A stretch of DNA of 58,481 bases from Pseudomonadota bacterium (lineage in GTDB: Bacteria > Pseudomonadota > Gammaproteobacteria > Pseudomonadales > Pseudohongiellaceae). The translations under genes and the position numbers were made by a program. Below are positions 6,700 to 16,245 of this stretch, piece after piece. The notes under the pieces are model-generated. The model was not told the origin of the DNA and ran no database searches. It worked only from the letters and a program-made list of their open reading frames with translations. Position 1 is the stretch's first letter, and each line of letters begins with the position of its first letter. The stretch is taken from contig JAQBSZ010000024.1 in NCBI GenBank assembly GCA_027623555.1, forward strand, positions 1 through 58,481, in the 5' to 3' direction.

Positions 6700-7776
6700 T
6701 TAACGAATTCGTCGCATCAGGTAAAAACCCAGTAGCGCAAAGAGCAAGATGGGCGTGAGTACGGCCAACAGCGGACTGAATCCATACAGAAGACTGGCGG
6801 GCTCCATCATGCGCTGCAAAATAGTGAAAACCAGCCCTACTCCCACGGCAACGAATACCCTGAATCCCATAGTGGCTTCTCTCAGTGGCCCGAACACGAA
6901 AGAAATCGCCAGGGCAACCAACGCCAGGGTCGAAACCGGTTGCAAGAGTTTCTTCCAGAAAGCCAGATAGTAAGTGGCACTATCCAGGCCTTCTGATTCA
7001 AAGTATTGAGCAAACCGGTACAGGCCAGTAATGGACTGCTCATCAGGATCCACCAGCAACACGCTCAGGAGTTCCGGAGACAAGTCCACGCGCCAGTCTT
7101 CCTGCAGATAGCGCTGGATCGAGACAGATTCTGCACCGATCAGGCTCTCCTGTACGTTGCTGAGTTGCCAGTAACCGTCTTCGCCTTCCTGCACATAACT
7201 GGCGGATTCGGTGAAACTGCTGGACACCAGGCGACGGCGATCATCCACCTGATAGCGGGTTATGCCATAGAGCTGCGTTCCGCCCGGTGCAATTGCATTG
7301 ATATGAATAAACTCATCTCCTACCCTGCGCCAGGTGCCTTGTTCTGGATTGATTGACCCTGAAGCACTCCGCTGAATCGCCTTGTTACTCTGGGCCAGTT
7401 GCTCCAGAGGTGGAGAGACATACTCGCCAAGTATCAGGCTCAGGATCATGACGCCAAACGTGGGCTTCAATACGGCGAGTATAATGCGCCCCACGCGTAC
7501 ACCGGCGGCCTGCATGACCACCAGCTCGTTGTTTGAGGCCAGCACACCCAAACCGAGCGATGCTCCACCCAAGGCGGTAAAGGGTAACAACTCGTAGACG
7601 CTGGTAGGGGTGGTAAACAGGACGAAGGTGAGCGCGTTCGCCATGGAATAATTTTCATCGGTGTCTGCCAGCTGATCCAGCATGCTGAAAATCAGGTCGA
7701 GTGTCGCGATCAGGCCGATCACAATCAACATGGCCATCAACACGGTATTACGAATATGTCGATCCAGTTGAATCAC
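6700..7776 (-). CDS. lptG: LPS export ABC transporter permease LptG
   Basis: A 358-residue inner-membrane protein of the YjgP/YjgQ family. With LptF and the LptB ATPase it extracts lipopolysaccharide from the inner membrane and hands it to LptC and the periplasmic bridge. Three N-terminal membrane helices are visible (residues about 12-30, 60-85, 100-120 including ELLPFTALGGASLGLG and SNNELVVMQAAGV), then a periplasmic jelly-roll region, then three C-terminal helices. It starts with GTG at 7776, overlapping the lptF stop in GTGA, so the pair is translationally coupled. Length and order match the family. Confidence 0.95.
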   Translation of the reverse strand: MIQLDRHIRNTVLMAMLIVIGLIATLDLIFSMLDQLADTDENYSMANALTFVLFTTPTSVYELLPFTALGGASLGLGVLASNNELVVMQAAGVRVGRIILAVLKPTFGVMILSLILGEYVSPPLEQLAQSNKAIQRSASGSINPEQGTWRRVGDEFIHINAIAPGGTQLYGITRYQVDDRRRLVSSSFTESASYVQEGEDGYWQLSNVQESLIGAESVSIQRYLQEDWRVDLSPELLSVLLVDPDEQSITGLYRFAQYFESEGLDSATYYLAFWKKLLQPVSTLALVALAISFVFGPLREATMGFRVFVAVGVGLVFTILQRMMEPASLLYGFSPLLAVLTPILLFALLGFYLMRRIR

Positions 7777-8906
7777 GCCTGCCCTCCCACTTCACTCGCT
7801 GCTTTTCGGGAGGCGAAGTAATGGGCGATATCCGGAAATCGAAACACGAATACACCGACAGCAATAAACAGGGCGTGTACCCACCAGACTCCAACGAGCG
7901 CATTCAATTCACCTTCGGCTACCAGGTCTCTTGAATATTGCAGCAACAGAAAATAAGCCGCATAGATTAATGCGGCAGGAAATAGTTTGCTGTAGCGACC
8001 CTGACGGGGATCGACCCTGCTCATGGGAACCGCAATCAGTGTAATAACCGGAATTAACAGGATGATGGACAGGCGCCATTGCAACTCCGCCTGCCGTTCC
8101 GGTGCATCTGAACCAAACAACTCCAGGGTGGCCAGAGTTTCTTCTTCAAGGATTTCTTCGAATTCGGTGGCATCGGGCAACAGAATCATCTGCGCATCAA
8201 ACTGGGCCACACTGAAGTCGGCCGCACCCGGAACACCATCGTACTGCAAGACATTCTCCATACGCATGAAACGCGCACCTGTCTGTGCGTCAATCTCGGG
8301 TCGGGCTGTCTCTGCCAGGATAATCCTCGGTGGCTCGCCATTGGCGTCTGCCTCTGAATCCGTCAACGCGACAAATACATTGCGTAACTGGCGACCAACC
8401 GAGGTGATATTGTCGGTGCGCTCGGCATAGGTGACACGCTCGCCGCCGCTGAAGGTCTGAAACTGACCGGCAACGATGAGATCGATCTCCGTCAGTTGTT
8501 CCTGGTTTTTTTTCAGTTGTTCGGTATTGCGCACACCCCAGGGAGCGAGTGACAAGCTGACTACGGCCATGAACACCAAGACAACCAGCGATGCCCCTAA
8601 GGTCAGCATGAGCAATTTGAACTGGCTGGTACCTGAGCAGTGCAGCACCACCATCTCGTTCTCGGCATACATGCGACCATAGGCGAGCAAGATACCGAGA
8701 AAGAATGCCAGCGGCACGATCACCAGAAGGAAGTCCGGCAGGCGATAGAACATCAGCAGCAATAGCACATCCGATGCCAGCTCACCGGCTACGGCCTGTC
8801 CCAGATATTGAATAAAGCGGCTGGTGATACCCACCACCAGTAGAATCACCGTAACGGCAGACATCACCTGCAGAATCTGCTTACTGAGATAGCGAAAAAT
8901 GATCAA
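7773..8906 (-). CDS. lptF: LPS export ABC transporter permease LptF
   Basis: A 377-residue partner of LptG, starting MIIFRYLSKQ. Characteristic segments are VPLAFFLGILLAYGRMYAEN and EMVVLHCSGTS in the N-terminal membrane part, a long periplasmic domain (about 130-260), and three C-terminal helices beginning near IILLIPVITLIAVPMSRV. The only in-frame start that gives the family N terminus is a TTG at 8906, an uncommon start codon. It is the first gene of the lptFG pair. In many relatives lptF faces pepA directly; here a thioesterase gene lies between. Confidence 0.95.
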   Translation of the reverse strand: MIIFRYLSKQILQVMSAVTVILLVVGITSRFIQYLGQAVAGELASDVLLLLMFYRLPDFLLVIVPLAFFLGILLAYGRMYAENEMVVLHCSGTSQFKLLMLTLGASLVVLVFMAVVSLSLAPWGVRNTEQLKKNQEQLTEIDLIVAGQFQTFSGGERVTYAERTDNITSVGRQLRNVFVALTDSEADANGEPPRIILAETARPEIDAQTGARFMRMENVLQYDGVPGAADFSVAQFDAQMILLPDATEFEEILEEETLATLELFGSDAPERQAELQWRLSIILLIPVITLIAVPMSRVDPRQGRYSKLFPAALIYAAYFLLLQYSRDLVAEGELNALVGVWWVHALFIAVGVFVFRFPDIAHYFASRKAASEVGGQA

Positions 8907-9107
8907 ACCGGCTGGACATCCCTATTTCTGGCTAGTCCGCAGTTTACGCGAAGTTTCAAGAACCAGCTAATTCGCTCAATTCGTAGCAATAAGCTATTTC
9001 GGTGGGAAACTAGATTTCATCGAGCGTCGCGAGAGCGAGAGACTAAGCAAAAACTCACGCAAAGTGGGAGCATACTGAAGTATGTGAACACTTCAAGGAG
9101 GCTTTTA

Positions 9108-9233
9108 ATGAAGAATCTCCCGCTGAATTTTGCTCCACCAATTCCGGCATACCGTCCATCCATGGACATAAGCGCAGCAGCTCCGAAAAAAGCTAGGCGG
9201 CGTGGGAGGTGGGCTGTCCTAACAACGATCTAA
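9108..9233 (+). CDS. Possible 41-residue small ORF
   Basis: An ATG at 9108 follows AAGGAGG by seven bases, a near-perfect ribosome binding site. The frame (MKNLPLNFAPPIPAYRPSMD..., basic KKARRRGRW near the end) closes at 9233. It overlaps the 3' end of the convergent thioesterase gene by about 40 bases. I recognise no family. The strong RBS is the main support; the overlap and lack of homology knowledge are against it. The rest of 8907-9107 holds no visible gene. Confidence 0.35.
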   Translation: MKNLPLNFAPPIPAYRPSMDISAAAPKKARRRGRWAVLTTI

Positions 9234-9636
9234 AGGCTGGAGGAACTTGTTCAATCTTATGCGCATCAAAATCGAAAAATACGACCCCCATCTTGGCATT
9301 ACAGACTACCGCTTCCAATGCACTGTTCTTCACCTGCATACCGATATCGAACCCATAGCGGTTGAACCCACTGACACCAACATCGACGATGAGCCTGTCA
9401 TTGGCAAAAGACTCCGAACGGTAATACACAGCCATGTCGGTAACAACCATGCCCAGACCGTAGATATTGGATTCGGTAAATCCCAAACTGGCAAGAAATT
9501 GCAGCCTGGCTTCGTGAAGAATTTTCACCATGGCTACGCTGTCCAGGTGCTTGGCGTAATTGACGTCGCTGATCCCGATGCTGCGTTCCATGCTGAATAA
9601 AAAATTATCGGGTGGAGAAATTTTAATACGGGGCAT
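9193..9636 (-). CDS. Hot-dog fold acyl-CoA thioesterase (4HBT-like)
   Basis: A protein of 147 residues starting at ATG 9636 (MPRIKISPP), six bases after AAGGA; the ATG at 9642 would leave no spacing. NYAKHLDSVAMVKILHEARLQFLASLGF matches the YbgC-like thioesterase pattern in which an Asn/Asp-His pair and a long helix shape the active site. The substrate is probably an acyl-CoA; nothing in the sequence fixes chain length. It lies between lptF and pepA, transcribed the same way as lptF, with about 290 bp to that gene and no sign of co-transcription. Confidence 0.75.
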   Translation of the reverse strand: MPRIKISPPDNFLFSMERSIGISDVNYAKHLDSVAMVKILHEARLQFLASLGFTESNIYGLGMVVTDMAVYYRSESFANDRLIVDVGVSGFNRYGFDIGMQVKNSALEAVVCNAKMGVVFFDFDAHKIEQVPPAFRSLLGQPTSHAA

Positions 9637-9811
9637 CACCATTCCTTGAGTATAAACACTGCTCGAATCACCTAGTGTGACAGTGAATATTTCGATAGGT
9701 TCAATGTAGGTTCAAAGTTGGAATTCGGCGCATCTTAACAGATTTGTATCGGAAATTCACAAGCCCAACTGTTCAAAGTTTGTGCGATAGTGCTGAACTA
9801 ATTGAGAATTG

Positions 9812-9840
9812 TTGCTTAACTATCTGAATAACTTTAGGAT
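9812..9840 (+). promoter_or_regulatory. Possible sigma-70 promoter for pepA
   Basis: TTGCTT at 9812-9817 and TAGGAT at 9835-9840 are separated by 17 bp, about 90 bp before the pepA start. The stretch 9643-9811 otherwise shows only two near copies of TAGGTTCAA at about 9697-9715 and no gene. Confidence 0.4.
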
Positions 9841-9931
9841 TATCTATTGGAAAATATTTCGGCCCACGGCGAAGCGGCATCGACACGCCTTTGACCTGTC
9901 ACTAAACGAGCACAAAGGAGTAGATTCATAC

Positions 9932-11419
9932 ATGAGGTATTCAATCAAGGCAGGATCGCCTGAAAAAATCAGCGCTGATTGCGTTATCGTCGTAGTCTGG
10001 GCCAAAGGCGTATTATCTCCTGAAGCCAGCGCAATCGATGCTGCTGGAAAGAAGTGTATCAGCTGGATTACCCATGCTGGCGATCTGACCGGCAAGCTCG
10101 GCGAGACCCAGGTAATTCACCATCCAGATGGCGTACAGGCAAAGCGTGTGCTGTTAGTGGGTGGTGGCGAGAAGAAAAAGCTCACTGCAAAAAACACCGT
10201 CAAGATATTGAAAAATAGCCTGGAAGCGGCTACAAAATTATCGGCTGCCAACCTGCATTTTGCGATCGGTAGCCTGGAAGTCAGCGATCGCGATGGTCTC
10301 TGGCTGGCGGCTCGTCTGGCCCAGGAGGCGGAAGACCTTACTTACCGCTACAACACAACGAAGAGCAAGAAAGGTGAAACTCCAGCCACCAGATCTGTGA
10401 GCCTGGCCCCGGCTACCGGTGCAAGACGCCTGTCTGTCGAGTCTTCCTTGAAGCAAGGTCAGTGCATCGGCAGGGCGATAAATCGCGCCAAGCAACTGGG
10501 TAATCTGCCAGGTAATATCTGCACGCCTTCTTTCCTGGCCAAAGAAGCAAAAGAGTTAGGGGAAAAACACGGCTCTATTACTACCCGGGTGTTAAATGAA
10601 AAGCAGATGGCTCGCCTGGGCATGAATTCACTCTTGTCGGTCTCGGCCGGGTCGGTACAAGAAGCCAAACTCATCGTGATGCAGCACAAGGGAGCGAAGG
10701 CTGATAGCAAACCCTACGTGTTGGTTGGCAAAGGTATTACCTTCGACACCGGTGGCATCAGCCTCAAACCCGGCGCCGCCATGGATGAAATGAAGTTCGA
10801 CATGTGCGGGGCTGCCAGCGTGATCGCCACCATGGCCTGTGTCGCTGAACTGAAGTTGGCCATAAATGTAGTCGGCATCGTTGCCGCGGCTGAAAACATG
10901 CCAGGCAGCAAAGCGACTAAACCCGGCGATATTGTTACCAGCATGGCCGGGAAAACGATAGAAATTCTCAACACCGATGCCGAAGGCAGACTGGTATTGT
11001 GCGATGCCCTGAGCTACGCCGAACGCTTCAAGCCACGCAATCTCATCGACATCGCCACACTCACAGGCGCGGCAGTGGCTACGTTTGGAAACTTCGCAAC
11101 AGCCCTGCTGAGCAACAATGACAATTTGGCAAAATCCTTGCTGGACTGCAGCGAGCAGAGCCTGGACTTGGCCTGGCAATTACCGCTGTGGGATGAATAT
11201 CAGAGCCTGATCAACAGCAATTTCGCCGACATCGCCAACATCGGCGGGCCGCGCGCCGGCACTATCACCGCCGCGTGCTTCCTGTCCCGTTTCACGGAGA
11301 AACAGAAATGGGCACACCTGGATATAGCCGGCAGCGCATGGAATAGTGGTACGCAGAAAGGCGCTACTGGCAGACCAGTTGGGCTCCTGGTGGAATTTCT
11401 GCGCAGGCAGAAGGCTTAG
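9932..11419 (+). CDS. pepA: Leucyl aminopeptidase PepA (M17)
   Basis: A cytosolic, hexameric, two-metal aminopeptidase that removes N-terminal residues from peptides; E. coli PepA also binds DNA in Xer recombination. The catalytic C-terminal domain shows VGKGITFDTGG (Lys and Asp ligands), FDMCGAASV and the M17 signature NTDAEGRL. The start is taken at ATG 9932 (MRYSIKAGSP), preceded by AAAGGAG; the longer frame from 9809 has an unlikely N-terminal extension. At 495 residues it matches the usual size. The stop codon overlaps the GTG of holC by one base, the conserved pepA-holC-valS arrangement. Confidence 0.95.
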   Translation: MRYSIKAGSPEKISADCVIVVVWAKGVLSPEASAIDAAGKKCISWITHAGDLTGKLGETQVIHHPDGVQAKRVLLVGGGEKKKLTAKNTVKILKNSLEAATKLSAANLHFAIGSLEVSDRDGLWLAARLAQEAEDLTYRYNTTKSKKGETPATRSVSLAPATGARRLSVESSLKQGQCIGRAINRAKQLGNLPGNICTPSFLAKEAKELGEKHGSITTRVLNEKQMARLGMNSLLSVSAGSVQEAKLIVMQHKGAKADSKPYVLVGKGITFDTGGISLKPGAAMDEMKFDMCGAASVIATMACVAELKLAINVVGIVAAAENMPGSKATKPGDIVTSMAGKTIEILNTDAEGRLVLCDALSYAERFKPRNLIDIATLTGAAVATFGNFATALLSNNDNLAKSLLDCSEQSLDLAWQLPLWDEYQSLINSNFADIANIGGPRAGTITAACFLSRFTEKQKWAHLDIAGSAWNSGTQKGATGRPVGLLVEFLRRQKA

Positions 11420-11844
11420 TGACCCAGGTAAACTTTTACACCTTGCAAGATGGCGACGAGGAGCGCTGCCTGCTCGTGGCCTGTCGGCTGACCGAGAAAG
11501 CCCGTCAGCTGGGACATCGCGTGTTTATTCAGGCCGAATCCAGCGAACAGGCCCGGCAACTGGATGAACTGCTCTGGCAATTCAAAACCGTCAGCTTTGT
11601 ACCCCATTCTCTGTTGGAGACTGAACAACCAGACAAGGAAGCGGTCGCAATTGGCACGGCGCGCCAGCTGCAGTTTCATAGCGATGTATTAATCAACGTC
11701 AGCGGAGAGGCCTGTCATGGCCATGCGCGCTTTTCGCGCATCAGTGAAATTGTTGGCGCTGACAAAATCAGCCTCAAGCAGGGGCGCGAAAATTATCGCT
11801 ACTACCAATCCCAGGGATACTCTCCGGAAACCCACAAGTTGTAG
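11419..11844 (+). CDS. holC: DNA polymerase III chi subunit HolC
   Basis: A 141-residue chi subunit of the clamp-loader complex, which links the replicase to single-strand binding protein. It begins at a GTG overlapping the pepA stop by one base. VNFYTLQ, then LVACRLTEKARQLGHRV and LDELLWQFKTVSFVPHS are typical of the family; the tail (YYQSQGYSPETHKL) is close to the usual end. Ninety-three bases separate it from valS. Confidence 0.93.
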   Translation: MTQVNFYTLQDGDEERCLLVACRLTEKARQLGHRVFIQAESSEQARQLDELLWQFKTVSFVPHSLLETEQPDKEAVAIGTARQLQFHSDVLINVSGEACHGHARFSRISEIVGADKISLKQGRENYRYYQSQGYSPETHKL

Positions 11845-11937
11845 TCAAAGAGCATTGATAGCAGGCCGTTTATTCCGCAAAAGCCTACCACCTTACTGTA
11901 TACTTGCGCCTTTTTGACAGACACACATCGGTAAGCC

Positions 11938-14730
11938 ATGGAAAAGACCTACCAACCTCAGCAACTGGAAGATCACTGGTATAAAACCTGGGAGGAGCGA
12001 GGATATTTTGCTCCCCAGGATGATGGTGAGTCCTATTGCATCGTGATTCCGCCACCCAACGTGACCGGGCGCCTGCACATGGGGCATGGTTTTCAACATG
12101 CCATCATGGATGCTTTGATTCGCTATCACCGCATGCGAGGTTATGCCACGTTGTGGCAGGTCGGTACCGACCATGCCGGTATCGGCACCCAAATGGTAGT
12201 GGAACGACAGCTGAATGCGGCCGGCAGCAGCCGGCAGGAAATCGGCCGCGAAGCCTTCGTGGACAAGGTGTGGAAATGGCGCGATGAATCCGGCGGTATC
12301 ATTACTCAGCAGCTGCGCCGCATGGGTTCTTCCCTGGACTGGTCCAGGGAACGCTTCACAATGGACGAAGGACTTTCCGCCGTCGTTGAAAAAGTATTCA
12401 TCGAGCTGTTCGACGAAGGCTTGATCTACCGCGGCAATCGCCTGGTCAACTGGGATCCACACTTACAGACAGCGATTTCGGACCTGGAAGTCATCTCGGA
12501 AGAAGAAGAAGGATCGCTATGGCATTTTCGCTATCCCCTGGCCGACGGCGCGACTACCGCAGCAGGGGACCTGCATATCACCATCGCGACCACGCGACCA
12601 GAGACGATGCTGGGAGATACTGCCGTTGCGGTGCACCCTGATGACGAGCGTTATACTGACCTGGTAGGAAAATTCGTAGATCTTCCACTTTGTAATCGCC
12701 GGATTCGAATCATCGAAGATGACTACGTAGATCCCGAGTTCGGAACGGGTTGCGTGAAGATTACGCCGGCACACGACTTTAATGACTACGAAATCGGCAA
12801 ACGTCACGATCTCGAAATTATCAATGTGCTTACCAATGATGCCCACATAAATAGTGAGTCACCCGAGGCCTATCAGGGCATGGACAGATTCGCTGCCCGC
12901 GAACAGATTGTTGCTGACCTGGAAGCACTCGGCCTATTGGAAAAAATTGAGGCCCACAAGCTGAAAGTCCCACGCGGCGATCGCAGTGGTGCTGTAGTCG
13001 AGCCCTACCTAACCCATCAATGGTATGTCGCCATGCAGTCCCTGGCCGAGCCTGCCATCAAGGCTGTAGAAGACGGCGCCATTGAATTCGTGCCAAAGAA
13101 CTGGGAGAACACGTATTTCGCCTGGATGCGCAACATCCAGGACTGGTGCATCAGCCGACAGCTGTGGTGGGGCCATCGCATTCCGGCCTGGTATGACGAG
13201 GAGGACAACGTCTATGTCGGAACCAGTGAAGCCGAGGTACGCCGCAAATACGATCTGGCCGATGACCTCGCTCTGCGCCAGGACGAAGACGTTCTGGATA
13301 CCTGGTTCTCCTCCGCACTGTGGACCTTCTCCACTTTGGGTTGGCCGGACGAGCGCGAGTATTTCGATCGCTTCCACCCGACCAACGTGCTGGTTACCGG
13401 TTTCGACATCATCTTCTTCTGGGTTGCCCGAATGATCATGATGACGCTGAAGTTCACTGGTCAGATTCCCTTCAAACAGGTCTATATTACCGGCCTGGTA
13501 CGGGACGAACACGGCCAGAAGATGTCCAAGTCGAAAGGAAATATACTTGACCCCATCGATCTTATTGACGGCATAGGGCTCGAAGAGCTGGTTAGCAAAC
13601 GCACTGCCGACATGATGCAGCCTCAGCTGAAGAAAAAGATCGAGAAACACACACGCGACTCATTTCCTGACGGGATTACCGGTTACGGCACTGATGCCCT
13701 GCGGTTTACCTACTATTCGCTGGCATCCACCGGGCGTGACATAAAATTCGACCTGAACCGCACTGAAGGATTCCGCAATTTTTGCAACAAGGTCTGGAAC
13801 GCGGCACGCTACGTATTAATGAACAGCGAGGACAAGGTAGTTCCTGAAGTTCTGAATACTGCTCACTGTTCAATTGCAGATCGCTGGATCATCAGCCGAT
13901 TCGAACAAACAGCCCGGGAAATCCAGGAAGCCTTGGCCATTTACCGTTTCGATATTGCTTCGCAGGCACTGCATGAATTTATCTGGAATCAATACTGCGA
14001 CTGGTACGTGGAGCTCTCCAAACCAATCCTCTGGGATGAAGAAGCGAATCCTGCACTGGCCCAGGCGACACGCCAGGTTCTGATCTCAACTCTGGAGAAG
14101 AGCCTGCGCCTGCTGCATCCATTTATGCCCTTTATCACTGAAGAAGTCTGGCAGCGAGTCGCTCCGCTACTGTCCATTGAGGGCGACAGCATCATGCTGC
14201 AGCCCTACCCTGTTTTTAACCCAGCTAATATCGATACTGAAGCTGAAGAACACATAGACTGGCTGAAGGGTGTCATTGTCGCTATTCGAACTATTCGTGG
14301 AGAGATGGATATATCGCCGGCAAAATCCATCACTGCACTACTGCGCGGTAGCTCAGCATCCGACAAGGAACGGCTTGAGAGCTACCGGCCTTACCTGCAA
14401 AAGCTGGCCAGGCTCGAACACATCGAGTGGCTGGGAGCCGACGACGAGGTACCGGCCGCTGCCACACAATTGCACAAGGACATGGAAATACTGGTTCCAC
14501 TGGCTGGCTTGATCGATGTTGAAGCCGAACGCGCCCGCCTGGGAAAAGAGATCAACAAACTGGAAACAGGGCTTAAAGCGGTATCCGGGAAGCTGAACAA
14601 CAAGAAGTTTGTCGACAATGCGCCGGATGCAGTCGTCGCCAGGGAACGTGAAAAAGCTGAACACTTTACCAACTCGCTGCGCGCGCTGCGCGAGAAACTC
14701 TCACAACTGGAAAATCTCCAGGCTCCCTAG
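11938..14730 (+). CDS. valS: Valyl-tRNA synthetase
   Basis: A class I aminoacyl-tRNA synthetase of 930 residues charging tRNA-Val in the cytosol. The HIGH-type motif appears as [14 protein letters not shown] (about 38-51) and the KMSKS loop as [10 protein letters not shown]. The editing (CP1) domain lies between, for example [15 protein letters not shown]. The C-terminal anticodon-binding part is followed by a coiled-coil tRNA arm ([19 protein letters not shown]). The length is normal. It ends six bases before the convergent ispH stop; the junction contains the repeated TAGCGCTGG motif at 14729-14747 that could form a small hairpin. Confidence 0.97.
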   Translation: MEKTYQPQQLEDHWYKTWEERGYFAPQDDGESYCIVIPPPNVTGRLHMGHGFQHAIMDALIRYHRMRGYATLWQVGTDHAGIGTQMVVERQLNAAGSSRQEIGREAFVDKVWKWRDESGGIITQQLRRMGSSLDWSRERFTMDEGLSAVVEKVFIELFDEGLIYRGNRLVNWDPHLQTAISDLEVISEEEEGSLWHFRYPLADGATTAAGDLHITIATTRPETMLGDTAVAVHPDDERYTDLVGKFVDLPLCNRRIRIIEDDYVDPEFGTGCVKITPAHDFNDYEIGKRHDLEIINVLTNDAHINSESPEAYQGMDRFAAREQIVADLEALGLLEKIEAHKLKVPRGDRSGAVVEPYLTHQWYVAMQSLAEPAIKAVEDGAIEFVPKNWENTYFAWMRNIQDWCISRQLWWGHRIPAWYDEEDNVYVGTSEAEVRRKYDLADDLALRQDEDVLDTWFSSALWTFSTLGWPDEREYFDRFHPTNVLVTGFDIIFFWVARMIMMTLKFTGQIPFKQVYITGLVRDEHGQKMSKSKGNILDPIDLIDGIGLEELVSKRTADMMQPQLKKKIEKHTRDSFPDGITGYGTDALRFTYYSLASTGRDIKFDLNRTEGFRNFCNKVWNAARYVLMNSEDKVVPEVLNTAHCSIADRWIISRFEQTAREIQEALAIYRFDIASQALHEFIWNQYCDWYVELSKPILWDEEANPALAQATRQVLISTLEKSLRLLHPFMPFITEEVWQRVAPLLSIEGDSIMLQPYPVFNPANIDTEAEEHIDWLKGVIVAIRTIRGEMDISPAKSITALLRGSSASDKERLESYRPYLQKLARLEHIEWLGADDEVPAAATQLHKDMEILVPLAGLIDVEAERARLGKEINKLETGLKAVSGKLNNKKFVDNAPDAVVAREREKAEHFTNSLRALREKLSQLENLQAP

Positions 14731-14736
14731 CGCTGG

Positions 14737-15723
14737 CTAGCGCTGGTCTCTCAACTCTTTGGGTAAACTGAACACTATTTTCTCTTCCACCCCCTGTACC
14801 TCTTTCGGATCGACGTGAGCGATCTCCCTGAGTCGGTCAACTACCTGTTGAACCAGGATTTCCGGCGCCGAGGCACCGGCGGTTAGACCGAGGCGTGACT
14901 TGTTCTCAAACCATTGCGGCTTGATATCATCGGCGCTGTCTATCAGATGGGCATCACAGCCCAGGCGTTCGGCCAGTTCTTTCAGGCGATTGGAGTTGGA
15001 GCTGTTTGACGACCCCACTACCAGCAATAGATCGCATTCCAGGGCGAGTTGTTTTACCGCGTCCTGACGATTCTGGGTTGCATAACAGATATCTTCCTTA
15101 TGGGGGCCCTTGATGGCGGGGAAACGCGCCCGCAGAGCATCGATTACCCTGGCTGTATCATCCATGGAGAGGGTTGTCTGAGTAACGTAGGAAAGATTAG
15201 TGGGGTTGTCGACTGCAAGGTTTTGCGCATCTTCAACCGACTCCACCAGGTAGATCTTGCCGCCATTGCTGTCATCATACTGCCCCATCGTCCCTTCGAC
15301 TTCCGGATGATGCTGATGACCAATCAACACACATTCTCTGCCTTCCTGGCTGAACTTGATGACTTCCAGATGTACTTTGGTTACCAGGGGGCAGGTGGCA
15401 TCAAATACCTTGAAGCCTTTTTCGCTGGCTTCTTCCCTTACCGCCTGGGACACGCCATGGGCACTGAAAATAACGATCGATGCCCTGCCTGTGGCATCCT
15501 TCGCAGGAATATCCGTCAACTCATCGACAAACACCGCACCGCGCTCACGCAACTGGTGCACAACAAACTTGTTGTGCACGACTTCGTGACGCACATAAAT
15601 CGGGGCACCAAAGATATCCAGCGCGCGATCGACAATGTCGATGGCACGATCGACCCCGGCACAGAATCCTCGCGGATTCGCCAGACTAATAGAAGGAGCT
15701 GTTTCTGCTGATCGAGTATTCAT
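14737..15723 (-). CDS. ispH: 4-hydroxy-3-methylbut-2-enyl diphosphate reductase IspH
   Basis: The last enzyme of the MEP isoprenoid pathway: an iron-sulfur reductase making IPP and DMAPP from HMBPP. The three cluster cysteines are visible in [19 protein letters not shown] and [10 protein letters not shown]. Substrate-site motifs include HEVVHN and [10 protein letters not shown]. At 328 residues it has the expected length. It follows fkpB by 12 bases on the same strand, the standard gammaproteobacterial ileS-(lspA)-fkpB-ispH neighbourhood. Confidence 0.96.
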   Translation of the reverse strand: MNTRSAETAPSISLANPRGFCAGVDRAIDIVDRALDIFGAPIYVRHEVVHNKFVVHQLRERGAVFVDELTDIPAKDATGRASIVIFSAHGVSQAVREEASEKGFKVFDATCPLVTKVHLEVIKFSQEGRECVLIGHQHHPEVEGTMGQYDDSNGGKIYLVESVEDAQNLAVDNPTNLSYVTQTTLSMDDTARVIDALRARFPAIKGPHKEDICYATQNRQDAVKQLALECDLLLVVGSSNSSNSNRLKELAERLGCDAHLIDSADDIKPQWFENKSRLGLTAGASAPEILVQQVVDRLREIAHVDPKEVQGVEEKIVFSLPKELRDQR

Positions 15724-15735
15724 TCCAGAGTTAAA

Positions 15736-16227
15736 TTATAGTTTTACTTCGATTGCTTCGACATCGGGTGGAACAACGGAAACGATTCTGGCCTTGAAGA
15801 GTATCTGCTTGCCTGCAAGTGGGTGATTAAAGTCCACACTGATGAAATTTTCACCGATCTCGGTAACTACTCCCGGTAGATCAAATCCGGCAACATCTTT
15901 AAAAGAAATGACACTGCCCACTGCGGTCGGAATCAGATCATCTTCCAGCAAATGCGCGAACTTGGCAATGGGAAACCGGTGTTGGTTGTCAGGGTTTACC
16001 GGACCAAAGGCTTGTTCGGCAGGTAATAGTCGTTCTATTTCTTCGCCTGCCTGTAGTCCGCAAAGTACGGCTTCGAAGCCAGGCAGCATACTCCCATCGC
16101 CCAGGCGTAAGCTGGCGGGTTGCTGATCAAAATTGGAATCGATGACTTCTCCAGTGCCAAGCGCCAGCGAAAAATGCAGACTCACCAGGGCACCTGTCTC
16201 TATTAGCGCTTCTGGTTCGTCGGCCAT
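15736..16227 (-). CDS. fkpB: FKBP-type peptidyl-prolyl isomerase FkpB/SlpA
   Basis: A 163-residue SlyD/SlpA-type prolyl isomerase. VSLHFSLALGTGEVIDSN, LRLGDGSMLPGFEAVLCGL and the inserted-flap region (PEQAFGPVNPDNQH) are characteristic; VDFNHPLAGKQILFKARIV closes the FKBP fold. It assists protein folding, and some members have chaperone activity. It lies 18 bases after ileS, where lspA is usually interposed, and just before ispH. Confidence 0.92.
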   Translation of the reverse strand: MADEPEALIETGALVSLHFSLALGTGEVIDSNFDQQPASLRLGDGSMLPGFEAVLCGLQAGEEIERLLPAEQAFGPVNPDNQHRFPIAKFAHLLEDDLIPTAVGSVISFKDVAGFDLPGVVTEIGENFISVDFNHPLAGKQILFKARIVSVVPPDVEAIEVKL

Positions 16228-16245
16228 GCTGAATTCTGGTGTGGT

